Part shown: positions 27,203 to 36,601 of the stretch, one piece after another
Position numbering within the stretch: position 1 is the stretch's first letter
Layout: each line of letters opens with the position of its first letter
Position numbers and translations under genes: made by a program
Notes under the pieces: generated by a model
The model's input: the letters and a program-made list of their open reading frames with translations, nothing else
Databases searched by the model: none
Told to the model about the DNA's origin: nothing
From: Paracoccaceae bacterium
GTDB lineage: Bacteria; Pseudomonadota; Alphaproteobacteria; Rhodobacterales; Rhodobacteraceae
DNA: 64,000 bases
Direction: 5' to 3'
NCBI GenBank assembly: GCA_029243395.1
Contig: JAQWSE010000007.1
Location: 131,690 to 195,689 of the forward strand

Positions 27203-28123
27203 TTGCGTGTTGTACTATTTGCAAGCTCCGATTTTGCATTACCTTTATTGCAGGATTTATATGATAGTTCTTCGCATGAGCTAGTAGCGGTTTACACGCA
27301 ACCACCAAGTGTATCAGGAAGAGGCCTGCGATTGAAGTATGGATCGGTGGGGAAAAAAGCTCAAGAATTGTCAGTTAATCTTTTTCACCCTGAGAAAATA
27401 AATGAGCCTAAACAGTTAAGAGATTTTACTGATTTAACAGCTGATATTGCTATAGTAGCGGCTTATGGACAGATTTTGTCTGCTGAACTATTAAGTGTTC
27501 CAAGATTTGGATTCTTAAACTTGCATCCGTCATTGTTACCTAGGTGGAGGGGAGCCGCACCTATAGAAAGAGCTATAATGGCTGGAGACAATATTACAGG
27601 AGTTTGTACTATTCAGATGGTTGAAAAACTTGATTCTGGACCAATTCTAGCTCAGGAAAATGTAATAATTGATTCGAAAGCTACAGCACAGAGCTTATCA
27701 ATACTACTTAGTCAGATTGGAGCATCCCAAATTCTTTCAACGCTAGATGAAATCTGTAAACTACCAGCTATTCCCCAATCTGATTTGGGAGTTACCTATG
27801 CACATAAAATAGGGAAAAAAGAAACTAGAATTGATTGGGAATTACCAGCTGAAATTTTAGATAGATTGATTAGAGGCATATCGCCTTCTCCTGGTGCATG
27901 GTGCACACTAAATGGGGTACGGGTGAAAATTCTTGAAAGTAGAGTTTTTGATTCACAAGGCCTCCCAGGTAGCCTGATAAAAATTAATGGGGAATCTAAA
28001 TCTTTGAGAATAGCTTGTGGAAAAGGAGCTATTTTAATTTCTTGTATTCAACGTGAGGGGAAAAACCCAGTAAGTGGAGAAGAATTTCTCCAAGGATTTA
28101 GAGGAGATATTAATTTTAGCTAA
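27203..28123 (+). CDS. fmt: Methionyl-tRNA formyltransferase
   Basis: Formylates initiator Met-tRNA with 10-formyl-tetrahydrofolate. 306 residues: N-terminal formyltransferase domain with the catalytic NLHPSLLPRWRGAAPIERAI and C-terminal OB-like tRNA-binding domain (from about 205, IRGISPSPGAWCTLNG). Start is TTG 27203, preceded by AGGAGGGG, so the non-ATG start is well supported. Functions with def just upstream. truA, often third in this cluster, is absent. Confidence 0.95.
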   Translation: MRVVLFASSDFALPLLQDLYDSSSHELVAVYTQPPSVSGRGLRLKYGSVGKKAQELSVNLFHPEKINEPKQLRDFTDLTADIAIVAAYGQILSAELLSVPRFGFLNLHPSLLPRWRGAAPIERAIMAGDNITGVCTIQMVEKLDSGPILAQENVIIDSKATAQSLSILLSQIGASQILSTLDEICKLPAIPQSDLGVTYAHKIGKKETRIDWELPAEILDRLIRGISPSPGAWCTLNGVRVKILESRVFDSQGLPGSLIKINGESKSLRIACGKGAILISCIQREGKNPVSGEEFLQGFRGDINFS

Positions 28124-28127
28124 AGTT

Positions 28128-28580
28128 TTATTCCTGTACCTTTTTTATCTCAGCCGTAGCCAATTCATCAGCTCGTTCATTTTCTAGATCACCAGCATGC
28201 CCTTTGACCCACTTCCAGGTTACAATATGTACTGAGGCGAGGATTTCTAATTCTTGCCATAGCTCTTTGTTCTTAACCAATTTTTTTGAAGCAGTTTTCC
28301 AGTTATTTCTCTTCCAGTTAGGTAGCCATTCAGAAATTCCTTTTTGTACATAAACACTGTCAGTTATTAGTGTTATCTTAGTTTTCTTTTTCAGGGCATT
28401 TAAAGCCTCAATTGCAGCCCTTAACTCCATTTGATTATTTGTTGTGTTTAGATTGCTTCCAGCAAGTTCTCTTCGATTTACGATAGTTCCATCCTTTTCG
28501 GCCAAAAGCACTACACCCCATCCCCCAACACCTGGATTTCCTGAGCACGCCCCATCGGTGTAAGCTAAAAATTTAAGCAT
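28128..28580 (-). CDS. rnhA: Ribonuclease HI
   Basis: Cuts the RNA strand of RNA-DNA hybrids. 150 residues with the four catalytic carboxylates in [15 protein letters not shown] (Asp), [12 protein letters not shown] (Glu), [11 protein letters not shown] (Asp) and NERADELA (Asp), plus the handle region [13 protein letters not shown]. Third gene of ispH-DUF3429-rnhA, overlapping the DUF3429 gene by eight bases, which implies translational coupling. Confidence 0.96.
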   Translation of the reverse strand: MLKFLAYTDGACSGNPGVGGWGVVLLAEKDGTIVNRRELAGSNLNTTNNQMELRAAIEALNALKKKTKITLITDSVYVQKGISEWLPNWKRNNWKTASKKLVKNKELWQELEILASVHIVTWKWVKGHAGDLENERADELATAEIKKVQE

Positions 28581-29007
28581 TAAACCCCATTACTATAAGG
28601 GCAATTATGAGCAAGGTTGTGAGTTGAAGCCGCATTCTTAACCACCCAGGGGGTAACTCACAGTTTCGCCGTAAAATTCTTTCTCTCTCAAGTATAGCAA
28701 GAAATCCTATGGCTAGTAAAAAACTAGACATTGGTAAATTTATTGAAATAATAGCCCATAAGGAAGGTATTATGGATAAGACTAATCCCTTAAATTCCAA
28801 TTTGGGTTTAAGGAGGATTTCAAATACAAAAAGACAACCACCCAAAAAAGATAATATCAGGGCACTGAATAGAAGACCAAATTTGTATAGCCAGACATTT
28901 ATTTCTCCCCCCAGCATCAAAAAATTAAAGGAACCAAGGACCCCAGCAATGACAGGTAAAAGTCCTAATAGACTAAGGTAATAAATCGGTTTTGGAATTA
29001 CTGTCAT
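28573..29007 (-). CDS. Small integral membrane protein, DUF3429-like
   Basis: 144 residues with four to five hydrophobic helices (for example [49 protein letters not shown] and [14 protein letters not shown]) and the loop [12 protein letters not shown] typical of DUF3429. Function unknown. Overlaps the ispH stop by four bases and rnhA by eight, so it is tightly coupled to both. In other alphaproteobacteria thrB (homoserine kinase) usually occupies this slot; it is not here. Confidence 0.65.
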   Translation of the reverse strand: MTVIPKPIYYLSLLGLLPVIAGVLGSFNFLMLGGEINVWLYKFGLLFSALILSFLGGCLFVFEILLKPKLEFKGLVLSIIPSLWAIISINLPMSSFLLAIGFLAILERERILRRNCELPPGWLRMRLQLTTLLIIALIVMGFNA

Positions 29008-29936
29008 TCCACTCTTATTTCTTTAGGAATCTTGAAGTGCACATTTTCTTTAGTAAACTCAACGAATTCAACTTCTGCATTAAATCTATTTTTGAACTCT
29101 TTTATTGCCGCATTTATGAGTACATCTGGAGCTGAAGCCCCTGCTGTAAGACCTATGGCTTTTGAGCCTGAAATAGCCCGCCAATCTATGTCGCTAGCGC
29201 TATCAATCAATTGTGCGTACTCACATCCAGCTTTTTTCCCTACTTCTACTAACCTCTTGGAATTAGAAGAGTTGGCTGATCCAACGACTAAAAGCCCATC
29301 GATTAAAGGAGAAATGGACTTCACAGCATTTTGTCTATTTGTAGTGGCGTAGCATATATCTTCTTTGTGAGGGGCCAGTATACTAGGAAAACGCTTCTTT
29401 AGAGCGCTAGCAATTTCCGATGTATCGTCAACTGAAAGCGTGGTTTGAGTTATGAAAGCGAGTTTTTTTTCATTCTTTGGTTTCATGTTCAGTACATCAT
29501 CTACCGTCTCGACCAATAGTACTTCACCAGGAGGCAGTTGACCCATTGTTCCTACTGTTTCGGGATGGTTTTTGTGTCCAATCATCACTAACTGATAACC
29601 TAAATCATGATATCTCTTTGCTTCTAGGTGTACCTTGGTTACTAGGGGGCACGTTGCATCAATATAAGTCATTTGTCTTTCATTAGCTTTACCAAATACC
29701 GCTTTCGCCACACCATGGGCTGAAAATATTACTGGCCTGTCATTTGGACATTCCTCTAATTCTTTTACGAAAATCGCACCCTTTTCCATTAGCTCATTTA
29801 CTACATGTTTGTTGTGAACGATTTCATGCCGGACATAGACGGGTTTACCGAACTTTTTGAGAGATTCTTCTACAATCTCAATTGCACGGTCTACTCCTGC
29901 ACAAAAGCCCCTTGGTGCTGCCACTAAAAGTCTCAT
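29004..29936 (-). CDS. ispH: 4-hydroxy-3-methylbut-2-enyl diphosphate reductase
   Basis: Iron-sulfur enzyme of the last step of the non-mevalonate isoprenoid pathway. 310 residues; the three cluster-binding cysteines sit in [14 protein letters not shown] (C12), [11 protein letters not shown] and [11 protein letters not shown], and the conserved IGHKNHPE and [11 protein letters not shown] are present. First gene of a minus-strand trio with a DUF3429 protein and rnhA; divergent from folK across 137 bases. Confidence 0.96.
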   Translation of the reverse strand: MRLLVAAPRGFCAGVDRAIEIVEESLKKFGKPVYVRHEIVHNKHVVNELMEKGAIFVKELEECPNDRPVIFSAHGVAKAVFGKANERQMTYIDATCPLVTKVHLEAKRYHDLGYQLVMIGHKNHPETVGTMGQLPPGEVLLVETVDDVLNMKPKNEKKLAFITQTTLSVDDTSEIASALKKRFPSILAPHKEDICYATTNRQNAVKSISPLIDGLLVVGSANSSNSKRLVEVGKKAGCEYAQLIDSASDIDWRAISGSKAIGLTAGASAPDVLINAAIKEFKNRFNAEVEFVEFTKENVHFKIPKEIRVE

Positions 29937-30073
29937 ACGTTTTTCTATCTCTTATCTGAGTTTCAGAATAGTCAGGAAGTAAGGATTGGTCAATATTCTT
30001 GCCTGCAATCAAATTTTATTTTAACAAGGTATAATTTCATATCTGATTATTTTGAAGCAGAATTTTTAGTTTC

Positions 30074-30631
30074 ATGAACAAATATTTAATAGCTCTTGGA
30101 AGTAATTTAAACTTAGCTCAATTGAGCAAGGTGGAAATCTTAGAAAAAGCTTTACTCGCTATGCGCGAATGGGAAATTAACATAATTGGAGTGAGTGCTT
30201 GGTGGGAAAGTAGGGCTTCTCCAGCTGGTTCAGGCCCTAATTATATAAATGGGGTAATCAAAGCCTTGTCAAAGTTAACTCCTGATGAAACATTGCAATG
30301 TTTAAAAAAGATAGAGCGTTATTTTGGTAGAAAGGAAGCAAAACGCTGGGGAAGTAGGACATTAGACTTAGATTTACTTGACTGCAATAATATGATTATG
30401 CCGACAAAGATGATTTTCATGAAGTGGTTTTCATTGTCTGTTGAGCTTCAATTAAAGAGTGAACCAAGACAATTAATTTTGCCGCATCCTAGGATTCAGG
30501 ATAGGTTATTTGTCTTGAAGCCCTTGTTAGAAGTATCGCCCAATTGGGTCCACCCTGTGCTAGGAAAGAAAGCCCAAGAATTAATGGAAGAAACCGTTTG
30601 GATGGATCAAGATTCATTAAAACAATTATAA
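30074..30631 (+). CDS. folK: 2-amino-4-hydroxy-6-hydroxymethyldihydropteridine pyrophosphokinase
   Basis: Transfers pyrophosphate from ATP to the pterin in folate synthesis. 185 residues; ALGSNLN at the N-terminus, [14 protein letters not shown], the Mg/ATP site [13 protein letters not shown], and [16 protein letters not shown]. Slightly longer than E. coli FolK because of a C-terminal tail and an insert after the DLDLL motif. It begins the folK-rpoZ-relA/spoT block conserved in the class. Confidence 0.94.
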   Translation: MNKYLIALGSNLNLAQLSKVEILEKALLAMREWEINIIGVSAWWESRASPAGSGPNYINGVIKALSKLTPDETLQCLKKIERYFGRKEAKRWGSRTLDLDLLDCNNMIMPTKMIFMKWFSLSVELQLKSEPRQLILPHPRIQDRLFVLKPLLEVSPNWVHPVLGKKAQELMEETVWMDQDSLKQL

Positions 30632-30711
30632 CTATACTAAAATGTTATGCTATTGACTTGCTTTTTTTTAATAAAGGCTCTAGAAAAAGCTTAACTTTGA
30701 AGGAGGTTATC

Positions 30712-31074
30712 ATGGCAAGAATAACTGTTGAAGATTGTATAGATAAGGTACCAAATAGATTTGACTTGGTCTTACTTGCCGCGCATCGTGCTCGGGAGAT
30801 ATCATTAGGGGCGGAACTAACAGTTGACCGTGATAAGGATAAGAATCCTGTGGTGGCTCTTAGAGAAATAGCTGATGAAACTCTGACGGCAGATCAAATT
30901 CGTGAAGCTGCTATAGAAAGCAATCAATTGCAAATTGAGATTGATGAGCCTGAGGAGGATCAGATGGCTATGCTCATGGGTGCGGAGGGAACAGATGATA
31001 GCCCAGACCCTGGGGAAGAAATCTCAGAAGAGAATTTATTGAGAGCTTTAATGGAAGCACAGGAAAGTAAATAG
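30712..31074 (+). CDS. rpoZ: RNA polymerase omega subunit
   Basis: Small subunit that stabilises beta-prime. 120 residues from ATG 30712, which has AAGGAGGTT just upstream; the longer reading frame from 30544 overlaps folK and is not credible. [29 protein letters not shown] is the universal omega core. The C-terminus is an acidic tail (EPEEDQ and beyond) typical of alphaproteobacteria. A TTGACT at 30653-30658 may be its -35. Followed by relA/spoT, as elsewhere. Confidence 0.95.
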   Translation: MARITVEDCIDKVPNRFDLVLLAAHRAREISLGAELTVDRDKDKNPVVALREIADETLTADQIREAAIESNQLQIEIDEPEEDQMAMLMGAEGTDDSPDPGEEISEENLLRALMEAQESK

Positions 31075-31113
31075 CCCCTCTTCTCTTAGATACATTGGCC
31101 GAGGCTAATAATT

Positions 31114-33270
31114 ATGATTAGCATTGAAGAACTCGTCGAGCCAATAAAGATTTACAATCCAAAGGCTGATTTAGATGCTATAAGAAAAGCATATGATTAT
31201 GGTCTTGAGGCGCATACAGGTCAGTTGAGAGCCTCTGGCGAGTCTTATTTTATTCATCCAATTGAAGTGGCGCGTATCGTAGTACAATTAAAGCTGGATG
31301 AAGCAACTATAAAGACTGCTCTTCTTCACGATACTGTAGAGGATACAAGTAGTTCTCTAAAACAGATTGAAAACATATTTGGCCCTGAGGTTGCTCAGCT
31401 CGTTGATGGAGTAACGAAACTCACTAATCTACAATTAAGTTCTTTAGAAACTAAGCATGCAGAAAATTTTAGGAAATTATTTGTTGCTATGAGCAAAGAT
31501 CTAAGGGTCTTACTTGTAAAACTTTCAGATCGTTTACATAATATGAGGACAATCCGGGCGTTGCCATTAGAGAAGCAAGTGAGAAAGTCCCGTGAAACCA
31601 TGGAAATATTTGCTCCTCTTGCAGGTCGCATGGGTATGCAGTCGATGCGAGAGGAGTTGGAAGATCTTAGTTTCCGCGTTTTGAATCCAGAGGCAAGAAA
31701 TTCAATTATTAGAAGATTTCTAACATTAAGAAAGGAAACTGATGATTTAATCCCCAAAATCATTAATGATATTAATCAACAACTCGGTAAAGAAAATTTG
31801 AATGCCCGCGTAACTGGAAGAGAAAAGAAGCCGTACTCGATTTGGCGAAAAATGCAAGATAAGAAAGAAGGCTTTACTCGATTATCAGATATTTTTGGAT
31901 TTAGAATAGTGACCGACAAAGAAACGGATGCTTATATTGCTATGGGCGCGGTTCATCGTCGATGGAGGGCAGTACCGGGAAGATTTAAGGACTACATTAG
32001 TCATCCTAAAAGTAATGGATATAGATCGATACATACTACCGTTTCGGGGAGAGATGGTAAGAGGGTTGAAGTTCAAATAAGAACTAATGAAATGCACGAA
32101 GTTGCTGAGAGTGGTGTCGCTGCACACTGGTCTTATAAAGATGGTGAAAGGGTAAAAAATCCATTTGTTGTTGATCCTTTTAAGTGGTTGAGAGGATTAA
32201 GTGAGGGGTTCATCCAAAGTGAAAATCCAAGTGATTTTTTTGAACATGTCAAATTGGAAATGTTTCAGGATCAAGTCTTTTGCTTTACCCCCAAAGGAGA
32301 AGTAATTAAGCTCCCGCGAGGCGCCACTCCAATAGATTTTGCATATGCAATTCATACTGGAATTGGAGATAGCTGTGTCGGGTCACTTGTCGATGGCCAG
32401 CGTGTACCTTTATGGACAAAGTTGAAGAATGGGCAATCTGTATCAATAATCAGATCTGCTGCTCAGAAACCGCAGTCCAGCTGGGAGTCTATGGTTTTTA
32501 CAGGGCGAGCTAAATCTGCAATCCGACGTAGACTGCGTGAGGAGCATCGGTCAGAAAATATAAAGGTAGGTAAAGAGATAGCTAGAGTTTCTTTGAAAAA
32601 GATAGGGAAGAAATCAACCGAAAAAGCATTGAACACAGTAGCAAAAAAATTATCTTTTGGTAATAGTGATGATGTTCTTGCAGCCCTTGGTTCAGTGGAA
32701 CTGACTGGTGATGAACTGATTAGGATACTTTATCCCAAAAAAGTGACGGGGCTATCCTTACCATCTTTTGGAGCAAGAAAATTATCTTTCATGGGTTTGA
32801 AGCCTGGTCAAGAAGCAAAAACAGCATCCTGCTGCATGCCAATCCCAGGCGAAAGGATAGTTGGGGTGGCTATACGCAAAGAGGGAATAACAATTCACGC
32901 CATAGACTGTGATTGTCTTGGAGATTTGGATGATAATCTCGAGCATTGGATAGATTTAAGGTGGCCTGAAGGAGATATACAAACGTCACACCCTACCTGC
33001 CTGACCATTTCAATGTACAATGGCATGGGTGTTCTGGGAAGAATATGCACGCTTATAGGAGAAAGAGGTGCTAACATCACCAACATTGATTTTTGTGATA
33101 GAAAACCAGATTTCTACAAAATTATTATAGAAATACATGTGAAAGACCTTAAACATTTGTCTGACATTATGACTTCTATAGAAGTTGACTCTGATATTTC
33201 CGTTGTTGAGAGAACTAGAGAGATCTTACAGCGTGTGGAGCCAGGAGAAATTAAATCTATGGTTAACTAG
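31114..33270 (+). CDS. rsh: Bifunctional (p)ppGpp synthetase/hydrolase
   Basis: RelA/SpoT homologue that makes and degrades the stringent-response alarmone. 718 residues, all domains intact: HD hydrolase (HPIEVARI; H72-D73 in LLHDTVEDT; RLHNMRTIRALP), synthetase (GREKKPYSIWRKM, DIFGFRIV, YISHPKSNGYRSIHTT, EVQIRTNEMH), TGS domain from about 390 (VFCFTPKGEVIKLPRGATPIDFAYAIHTG), zinc-finger/helical part (ASCCMPIPGERI) and a C-terminal ACT domain. As the only long RSH in view, with both active sites conserved, it is probably the single housekeeping enzyme. Confidence 0.95.
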   Translation: MISIEELVEPIKIYNPKADLDAIRKAYDYGLEAHTGQLRASGESYFIHPIEVARIVVQLKLDEATIKTALLHDTVEDTSSSLKQIENIFGPEVAQLVDGVTKLTNLQLSSLETKHAENFRKLFVAMSKDLRVLLVKLSDRLHNMRTIRALPLEKQVRKSRETMEIFAPLAGRMGMQSMREELEDLSFRVLNPEARNSIIRRFLTLRKETDDLIPKIINDINQQLGKENLNARVTGREKKPYSIWRKMQDKKEGFTRLSDIFGFRIVTDKETDAYIAMGAVHRRWRAVPGRFKDYISHPKSNGYRSIHTTVSGRDGKRVEVQIRTNEMHEVAESGVAAHWSYKDGERVKNPFVVDPFKWLRGLSEGFIQSENPSDFFEHVKLEMFQDQVFCFTPKGEVIKLPRGATPIDFAYAIHTGIGDSCVGSLVDGQRVPLWTKLKNGQSVSIIRSAAQKPQSSWESMVFTGRAKSAIRRRLREEHRSENIKVGKEIARVSLKKIGKKSTEKALNTVAKKLSFGNSDDVLAALGSVELTGDELIRILYPKKVTGLSLPSFGARKLSFMGLKPGQEAKTASCCMPIPGERIVGVAIRKEGITIHAIDCDCLGDLDDNLEHWIDLRWPEGDIQTSHPTCLTISMYNGMGVLGRICTLIGERGANITNIDFCDRKPDFYKIIIEIHVKDLKHLSDIMTSIEVDSDISVVERTREILQRVEPGEIKSMVN

Positions 33271-33296
33271 TTGTTAGGATTAAGTGGCGAAGTTCT

Positions 33297-33863
33297 ATGG
33301 TATTTAAAAGAAGAAAAAAGAGGACAACTCTAAGAAAATTTAGAGAGTTTTTTTTACCTGAAAAAGGTTGGCGTAGGGCAATTGAATATTTGTCTCATAG
33401 GATTAGGAGACTCCCAGACACTCCCCATAGGATTGCTCTAGGTTTAGGATGTGGGGTTTTAGCTTCTTTTACGCCATTTTTTGGATTACATTTCTTAGTT
33501 GGAGTTTTATTAGCCTATATAGTTCGAGCCAATATTTTTGCGGCGATTCTGGGAACTTTCTTTGGAAATCCTATCACTTTTCCTTTCATGGTAGCTATAA
33601 GCATCCAGATAGGAGATCTTGTATTAGGTAAGGTAATTGAACCGGGAGGCAAGATAATCAGCAATTCTTTGAGGCAAGAGACTGATCTTACAAGTTTTGG
33701 GATTTTCAAAGACTTTCTTTTGGAAGTGTACTCTGAAAATTTCATTCCCTATGCAGTAGGTGGATTAATATGTGGATTTCTAATGGCTTTCATCATTTAT
33801 CTTCTTTCCAAACCATTAATTTTTACTTATCAAAGGCGAAAAAGAAGAAGACATGAGCAGTGA
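33297..33863 (+). CDS. DUF2062 membrane protein
   Basis: 188-residue inner-membrane protein. The family core is TPHRIALGLGCGVLASFTPFFGLHFLVG and GTFFGNPITFPFMVA, with three to four membrane helices and strongly basic termini (FKRRKKRTTLRKF, YQRRKRRRHEQ). Function unknown. Lies between relA/spoT and pdxJ, its usual place in alphaproteobacteria, and is tightly spaced on both sides. Confidence 0.88.
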   Translation: MVFKRRKKRTTLRKFREFFLPEKGWRRAIEYLSHRIRRLPDTPHRIALGLGCGVLASFTPFFGLHFLVGVLLAYIVRANIFAAILGTFFGNPITFPFMVAISIQIGDLVLGKVIEPGGKIISNSLRQETDLTSFGIFKDFLLEVYSENFIPYAVGGLICGFLMAFIIYLLSKPLIFTYQRRKRRRHEQ

Positions 33864-33893
33864 ACATTCAATCATGTAGAAAGATTGTGGAGT

Positions 33894-34661
33894 ATGAATC
33901 AGGAAAATAGCAAGATACGGTTAGGGGTAAATGTTGATCATGTGGCCACTTTAAGAAATGCTAGAGGAACAGTGTATCCTGACCCTTTAAAGATGGCGCT
34001 AATGTTAGAGAAATTAGGAGTAAATGGCATAACTGCGCATTTAAGAGAAGATAGACGCCATATAATAGATCAGGACGTTTTCAATCTTGTTAATAATATT
34101 AAATTACCAATCAATTTGGAAATGGCAGCAACAAAGGAGATGCAATCAATTGCTCTCGAATTAGTTCCGCACGCTGTGTGTTTGGTGCCAGAGCGGAGGG
34201 AAGAAAGAACTACTGAAGGAGGCCTAGATATCATAAGTGTGGAAAAAGAGTTGAAGGCATATATAGCACCCCTATTAGAAAAAAGCATCAGGGTTTCTCT
34301 TTTTGTTTCGGCCGAATTAGAACAGATTGAAGCGGCATCTAGAATCGGCGCTCCTGTTGTTGAGTTGAATACGGGTTCTTTTTGTGATTTCTTTTGCCAG
34401 AATAGAGTAGAAGAATATTCTAATGAAATGACCAAGTTAAAAAATGCAGCTAGTCGTGCAAAACATCTGAAATTGGAGGTTCATGGGGGTCATGGAATAA
34501 CTTATGAAACTGCGAGACTTGTGGCCTCTATCCCAGAAATTCAGGAATTGAATATAGGACATTTTTTGATCGCTGAGTCAATATTTCAAGGAATGTCTAC
34601 AGTTATCTCAAAAATGCGTAGTGAGATAGATTTTGGGCAAAAGTTGAATATGGGATCCTAA
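33894..34661 (+). CDS. pdxJ: Pyridoxine 5'-phosphate synthase
   Basis: Condenses deoxyxylulose phosphate with aminoacetone phosphate to give pyridoxine phosphate. 255 residues from ATG 33894 (a TTG at 33885 would add three). TIM-barrel motifs LGVNVDHVATLRNARGT, YPDP, HLREDRRHI, CLVPERREE and HGGHGI are complete. Followed at seven bases by acpS, the classic pdxJ-acpS pair. Confidence 0.96.
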   Translation: MNQENSKIRLGVNVDHVATLRNARGTVYPDPLKMALMLEKLGVNGITAHLREDRRHIIDQDVFNLVNNIKLPINLEMAATKEMQSIALELVPHAVCLVPERREERTTEGGLDIISVEKELKAYIAPLLEKSIRVSLFVSAELEQIEAASRIGAPVVELNTGSFCDFFCQNRVEEYSNEMTKLKNAASRAKHLKLEVHGGHGITYETARLVASIPEIQELNIGHFLIAESIFQGMSTVISKMRSEIDFGQKLNMGS

Positions 34662-34668
34662 AAAGTCT

Positions 34669-35079
34669 ATGATAATAGGACTAGGCAGTGATATAGTTTC
34701 TACCGCGAGGATTGGGAAGACAATTGAAAAATTTGGATCCCGCTTTGAGGATAGAGTTTTTTCAGATTCGGAGCGTGAATTAGCTTGGAAGCGTGGTTCG
34801 CCTTGTATAAGAACTTTTTCAAGTCGGTGGGCCTCAAAAGAGGCCTTTCTGAAAGCGTTAGGTACAGGAATTAGTAAAGGAATTTCATGGAAGGATATAA
34901 TAGTTAAGAATTTGCCTTCAGGGAAACCTGTTTTGTTGATAAATGGCGGTGCAGCTGATTACTTGGATACGATCATTCCTAATGGTTTAGAAACTGTTAT
35001 CCACCTCACTATATCTGATGATATACCATGGGTTAATGCAGTGGTGATTATTGAAGCAATAAGGTTATTGCCCAAATAA
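34669..35079 (+). CDS. acpS: Holo-[acyl-carrier-protein] synthase
   Basis: Attaches 4'-phosphopantetheine to ACP. 136 residues; magnesium-binding D in IGLGSDIVSTARIGK and E in SSRWASKEAFLKALGTG, with EDRVFSDSE between. Family members often read RFAAKEA; here it is RWASKEA, a conservative change. Tight spacing to pdxJ, then 47 bases to lepB. Confidence 0.94.
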   Translation: MIIGLGSDIVSTARIGKTIEKFGSRFEDRVFSDSERELAWKRGSPCIRTFSSRWASKEAFLKALGTGISKGISWKDIIVKNLPSGKPVLLINGGAADYLDTIIPNGLETVIHLTISDDIPWVNAVVIIEAIRLLPK

Positions 35080-35126
35080 TTTAATTTTAGTAAATAAAAA
35101 AAGAGATTTGAGGGTTAGTAAATGCC

Positions 35127-35918
35127 ATGAGTAAGTTGCAGAAGTCATTTTTTGAAAGTGTGAAGGAATTATTTAAAACCATTTTTTATGCACTGCTAAT
35201 AGCAGGGCTAATTAGAACACTTCTATTTCAACCATTCTGGATTCCTTCGGGTTCAATGAAGCCCAGCCTTTTAATTGGCGATTACATTTTTGTAAACAAA
35301 TTCGTATATGGTTACTCCAAGTATTCATGTCCTTTCTCACTTTGCCCATTTGAAGGGCGTTTTTTTTACAATGAACCAAAGAGAGGAGATGTGGTGGTGT
35401 TTAGGCATCCAGCAAATGGTAAAGATTATGTAAAAAGGTTGATCGGTTTACCAGGTGACAAGATCTTACTCAAAGATGGGCGGCTATGGATAAACAATAC
35501 CAAAATTAAAATAAAAAAAGTTAACGATTTTGTCGAGTTAAAGGAAAAGCAAGGACCTCTAGAATCTATTCCACGTTGCAGTAATTCGCCTGTAGCTTTG
35601 GGTTCTAGGTGTGAGAAGAGACAGTTCTTAGAAAGCCTTACCAACGATATTGAAATAAGAACACTTGACATTTCTATTGGTGAGTATGGTGATAACACGA
35701 CTTCTTTTAAGGTTCCAGAGGGACAATTTTTCTTCCTAGGTGATAATAGAGATAATTCTTTGGATAGCCGCTTTGGTAGAATGGCGGGTGGGGTAGGTTT
35801 TGTTGAATCAGAAAACTTAATCGGTAGGGCAGATAGGATTTTATTTTCTTCATCTGGGAGTATGTTAGTAGCATTTTGGACGTGGAGGAAAGATAGGTTC
35901 TTTAGGGCAGTGAATTGA
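35127..35918 (+). CDS. lepB: Signal peptidase I
   Basis: Inner-membrane serine-lysine protease that removes signal peptides. 263 residues with one N-terminal membrane helix (TIFYALLIAGLIRTLLF), nucleophile S43 in IPSGSMKPSL, general base K103 in KDYVKRLIGLPGD, and GDNRDNSLDSR near the C-terminus. It has a typical insert between boxes D and E with three cysteines. Overlaps rnc by four bases (TTGA). Confidence 0.95.
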   Translation: MSKLQKSFFESVKELFKTIFYALLIAGLIRTLLFQPFWIPSGSMKPSLLIGDYIFVNKFVYGYSKYSCPFSLCPFEGRFFYNEPKRGDVVVFRHPANGKDYVKRLIGLPGDKILLKDGRLWINNTKIKIKKVNDFVELKEKQGPLESIPRCSNSPVALGSRCEKRQFLESLTNDIEIRTLDISIGEYGDNTTSFKVPEGQFFFLGDNRDNSLDSRFGRMAGGVGFVESENLIGRADRILFSSSGSMLVAFWTWRKDRFFRAVN

Positions 35919-36601
35919 GACTTAATCAAAACCAAAAAGAGTTGTGCGAGCGAATTAATTATTCGTTTGCTAACGTATCTCTTTTGGAGCAGGCACTGGT
36001 TCATTCTTCCTTAAAGTCAAAGGGCCACATGAACAACCAGCGGATGGAGTTTTTGGGGGATAGAATATTAGGTTTTGTGATATCGGACTATCTTTTTAAA
36101 AATCATTCAAATTGGCGAGAGGGTATACTAGCATTAAATCTGAACTTTCTGGTTTGCAAGGAAGCCTGTGCTGAAATTGCTGAAAAAATTAGCTTAGGTA
36201 AATCATTAATTATGGGAAAATCAGAATCGAAGTATGGGGGCAGAACAAAAAAAGCAATTTTAGCAGATGCAATAGAGGCCTTAATTGCAGCTATATACCT
36301 TGATTCCAATATGAGTGAAGTTAGGAAGGTTATAATAGAGCTATGGCGTGTTAAGTTAACTGATCTTAGTGAAGTCGAATTGGATCCAAAAACAACCCTT
36401 CAGCACTGGGTTCAAGCAAGAAACATGAGGTTACCTCAGTATATTGATATGCGGCGTGATGGTCTCGATCATGATCCAATATTTTTTGTGGAAGTTAGAT
36501 TAGAGAATGGTTTGTCTGCGATTGGGAAAGAAAAATCTAAACAGGGTGCGCAACAAATCGCGGCTAAAAATCTTTTAATTCAAATTGAACAGAAGCTATG
36601 A
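35915..36601 (+). CDS. rnc: Ribonuclease III
   Basis: Double-strand-specific endoribonuclease for rRNA and mRNA processing. 228 residues: RNase III domain with the signature QRMEFLGDRILG and the second acidic site DAIEALIAAIYLDSN, then a dsRNA-binding domain from about 155 (DPKTTLQHWVQAR, GLSAIGKEKSKQGAQQIAAKNLL). TTG start overlapping the lepB stop; its own stop overlaps the era ATG by four bases, so lepB-rnc-era is one coupled unit. Confidence 0.95.
   Translation: MRLNQNQKELCERINYSFANVSLLEQALVHSSLKSKGHMNNQRMEFLGDRILGFVISDYLFKNHSNWREGILALNLNFLVCKEACAEIAEKISLGKSLIMGKSESKYGGRTKKAILADAIEALIAAIYLDSNMSEVRKVIIELWRVKLTDLSEVELDPKTTLQHWVQARNMRLPQYIDMRRDGLDHDPIFFVEVRLENGLSAIGKEKSKQGAQQIAAKNLLIQIEQKL

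Noticed and set aside
30544-30711. N-terminal extension of rpoZ into folK
   Set aside because: It overlaps folK, has no omega homology, and a strong AAGGAGG sits right before ATG 30712.
35426-36004. 192-codon open frame opposite lepB and rnc
   Set aside because: Shadow of two well-conserved overlapping genes; no recognisable domain or ribosome binding site.
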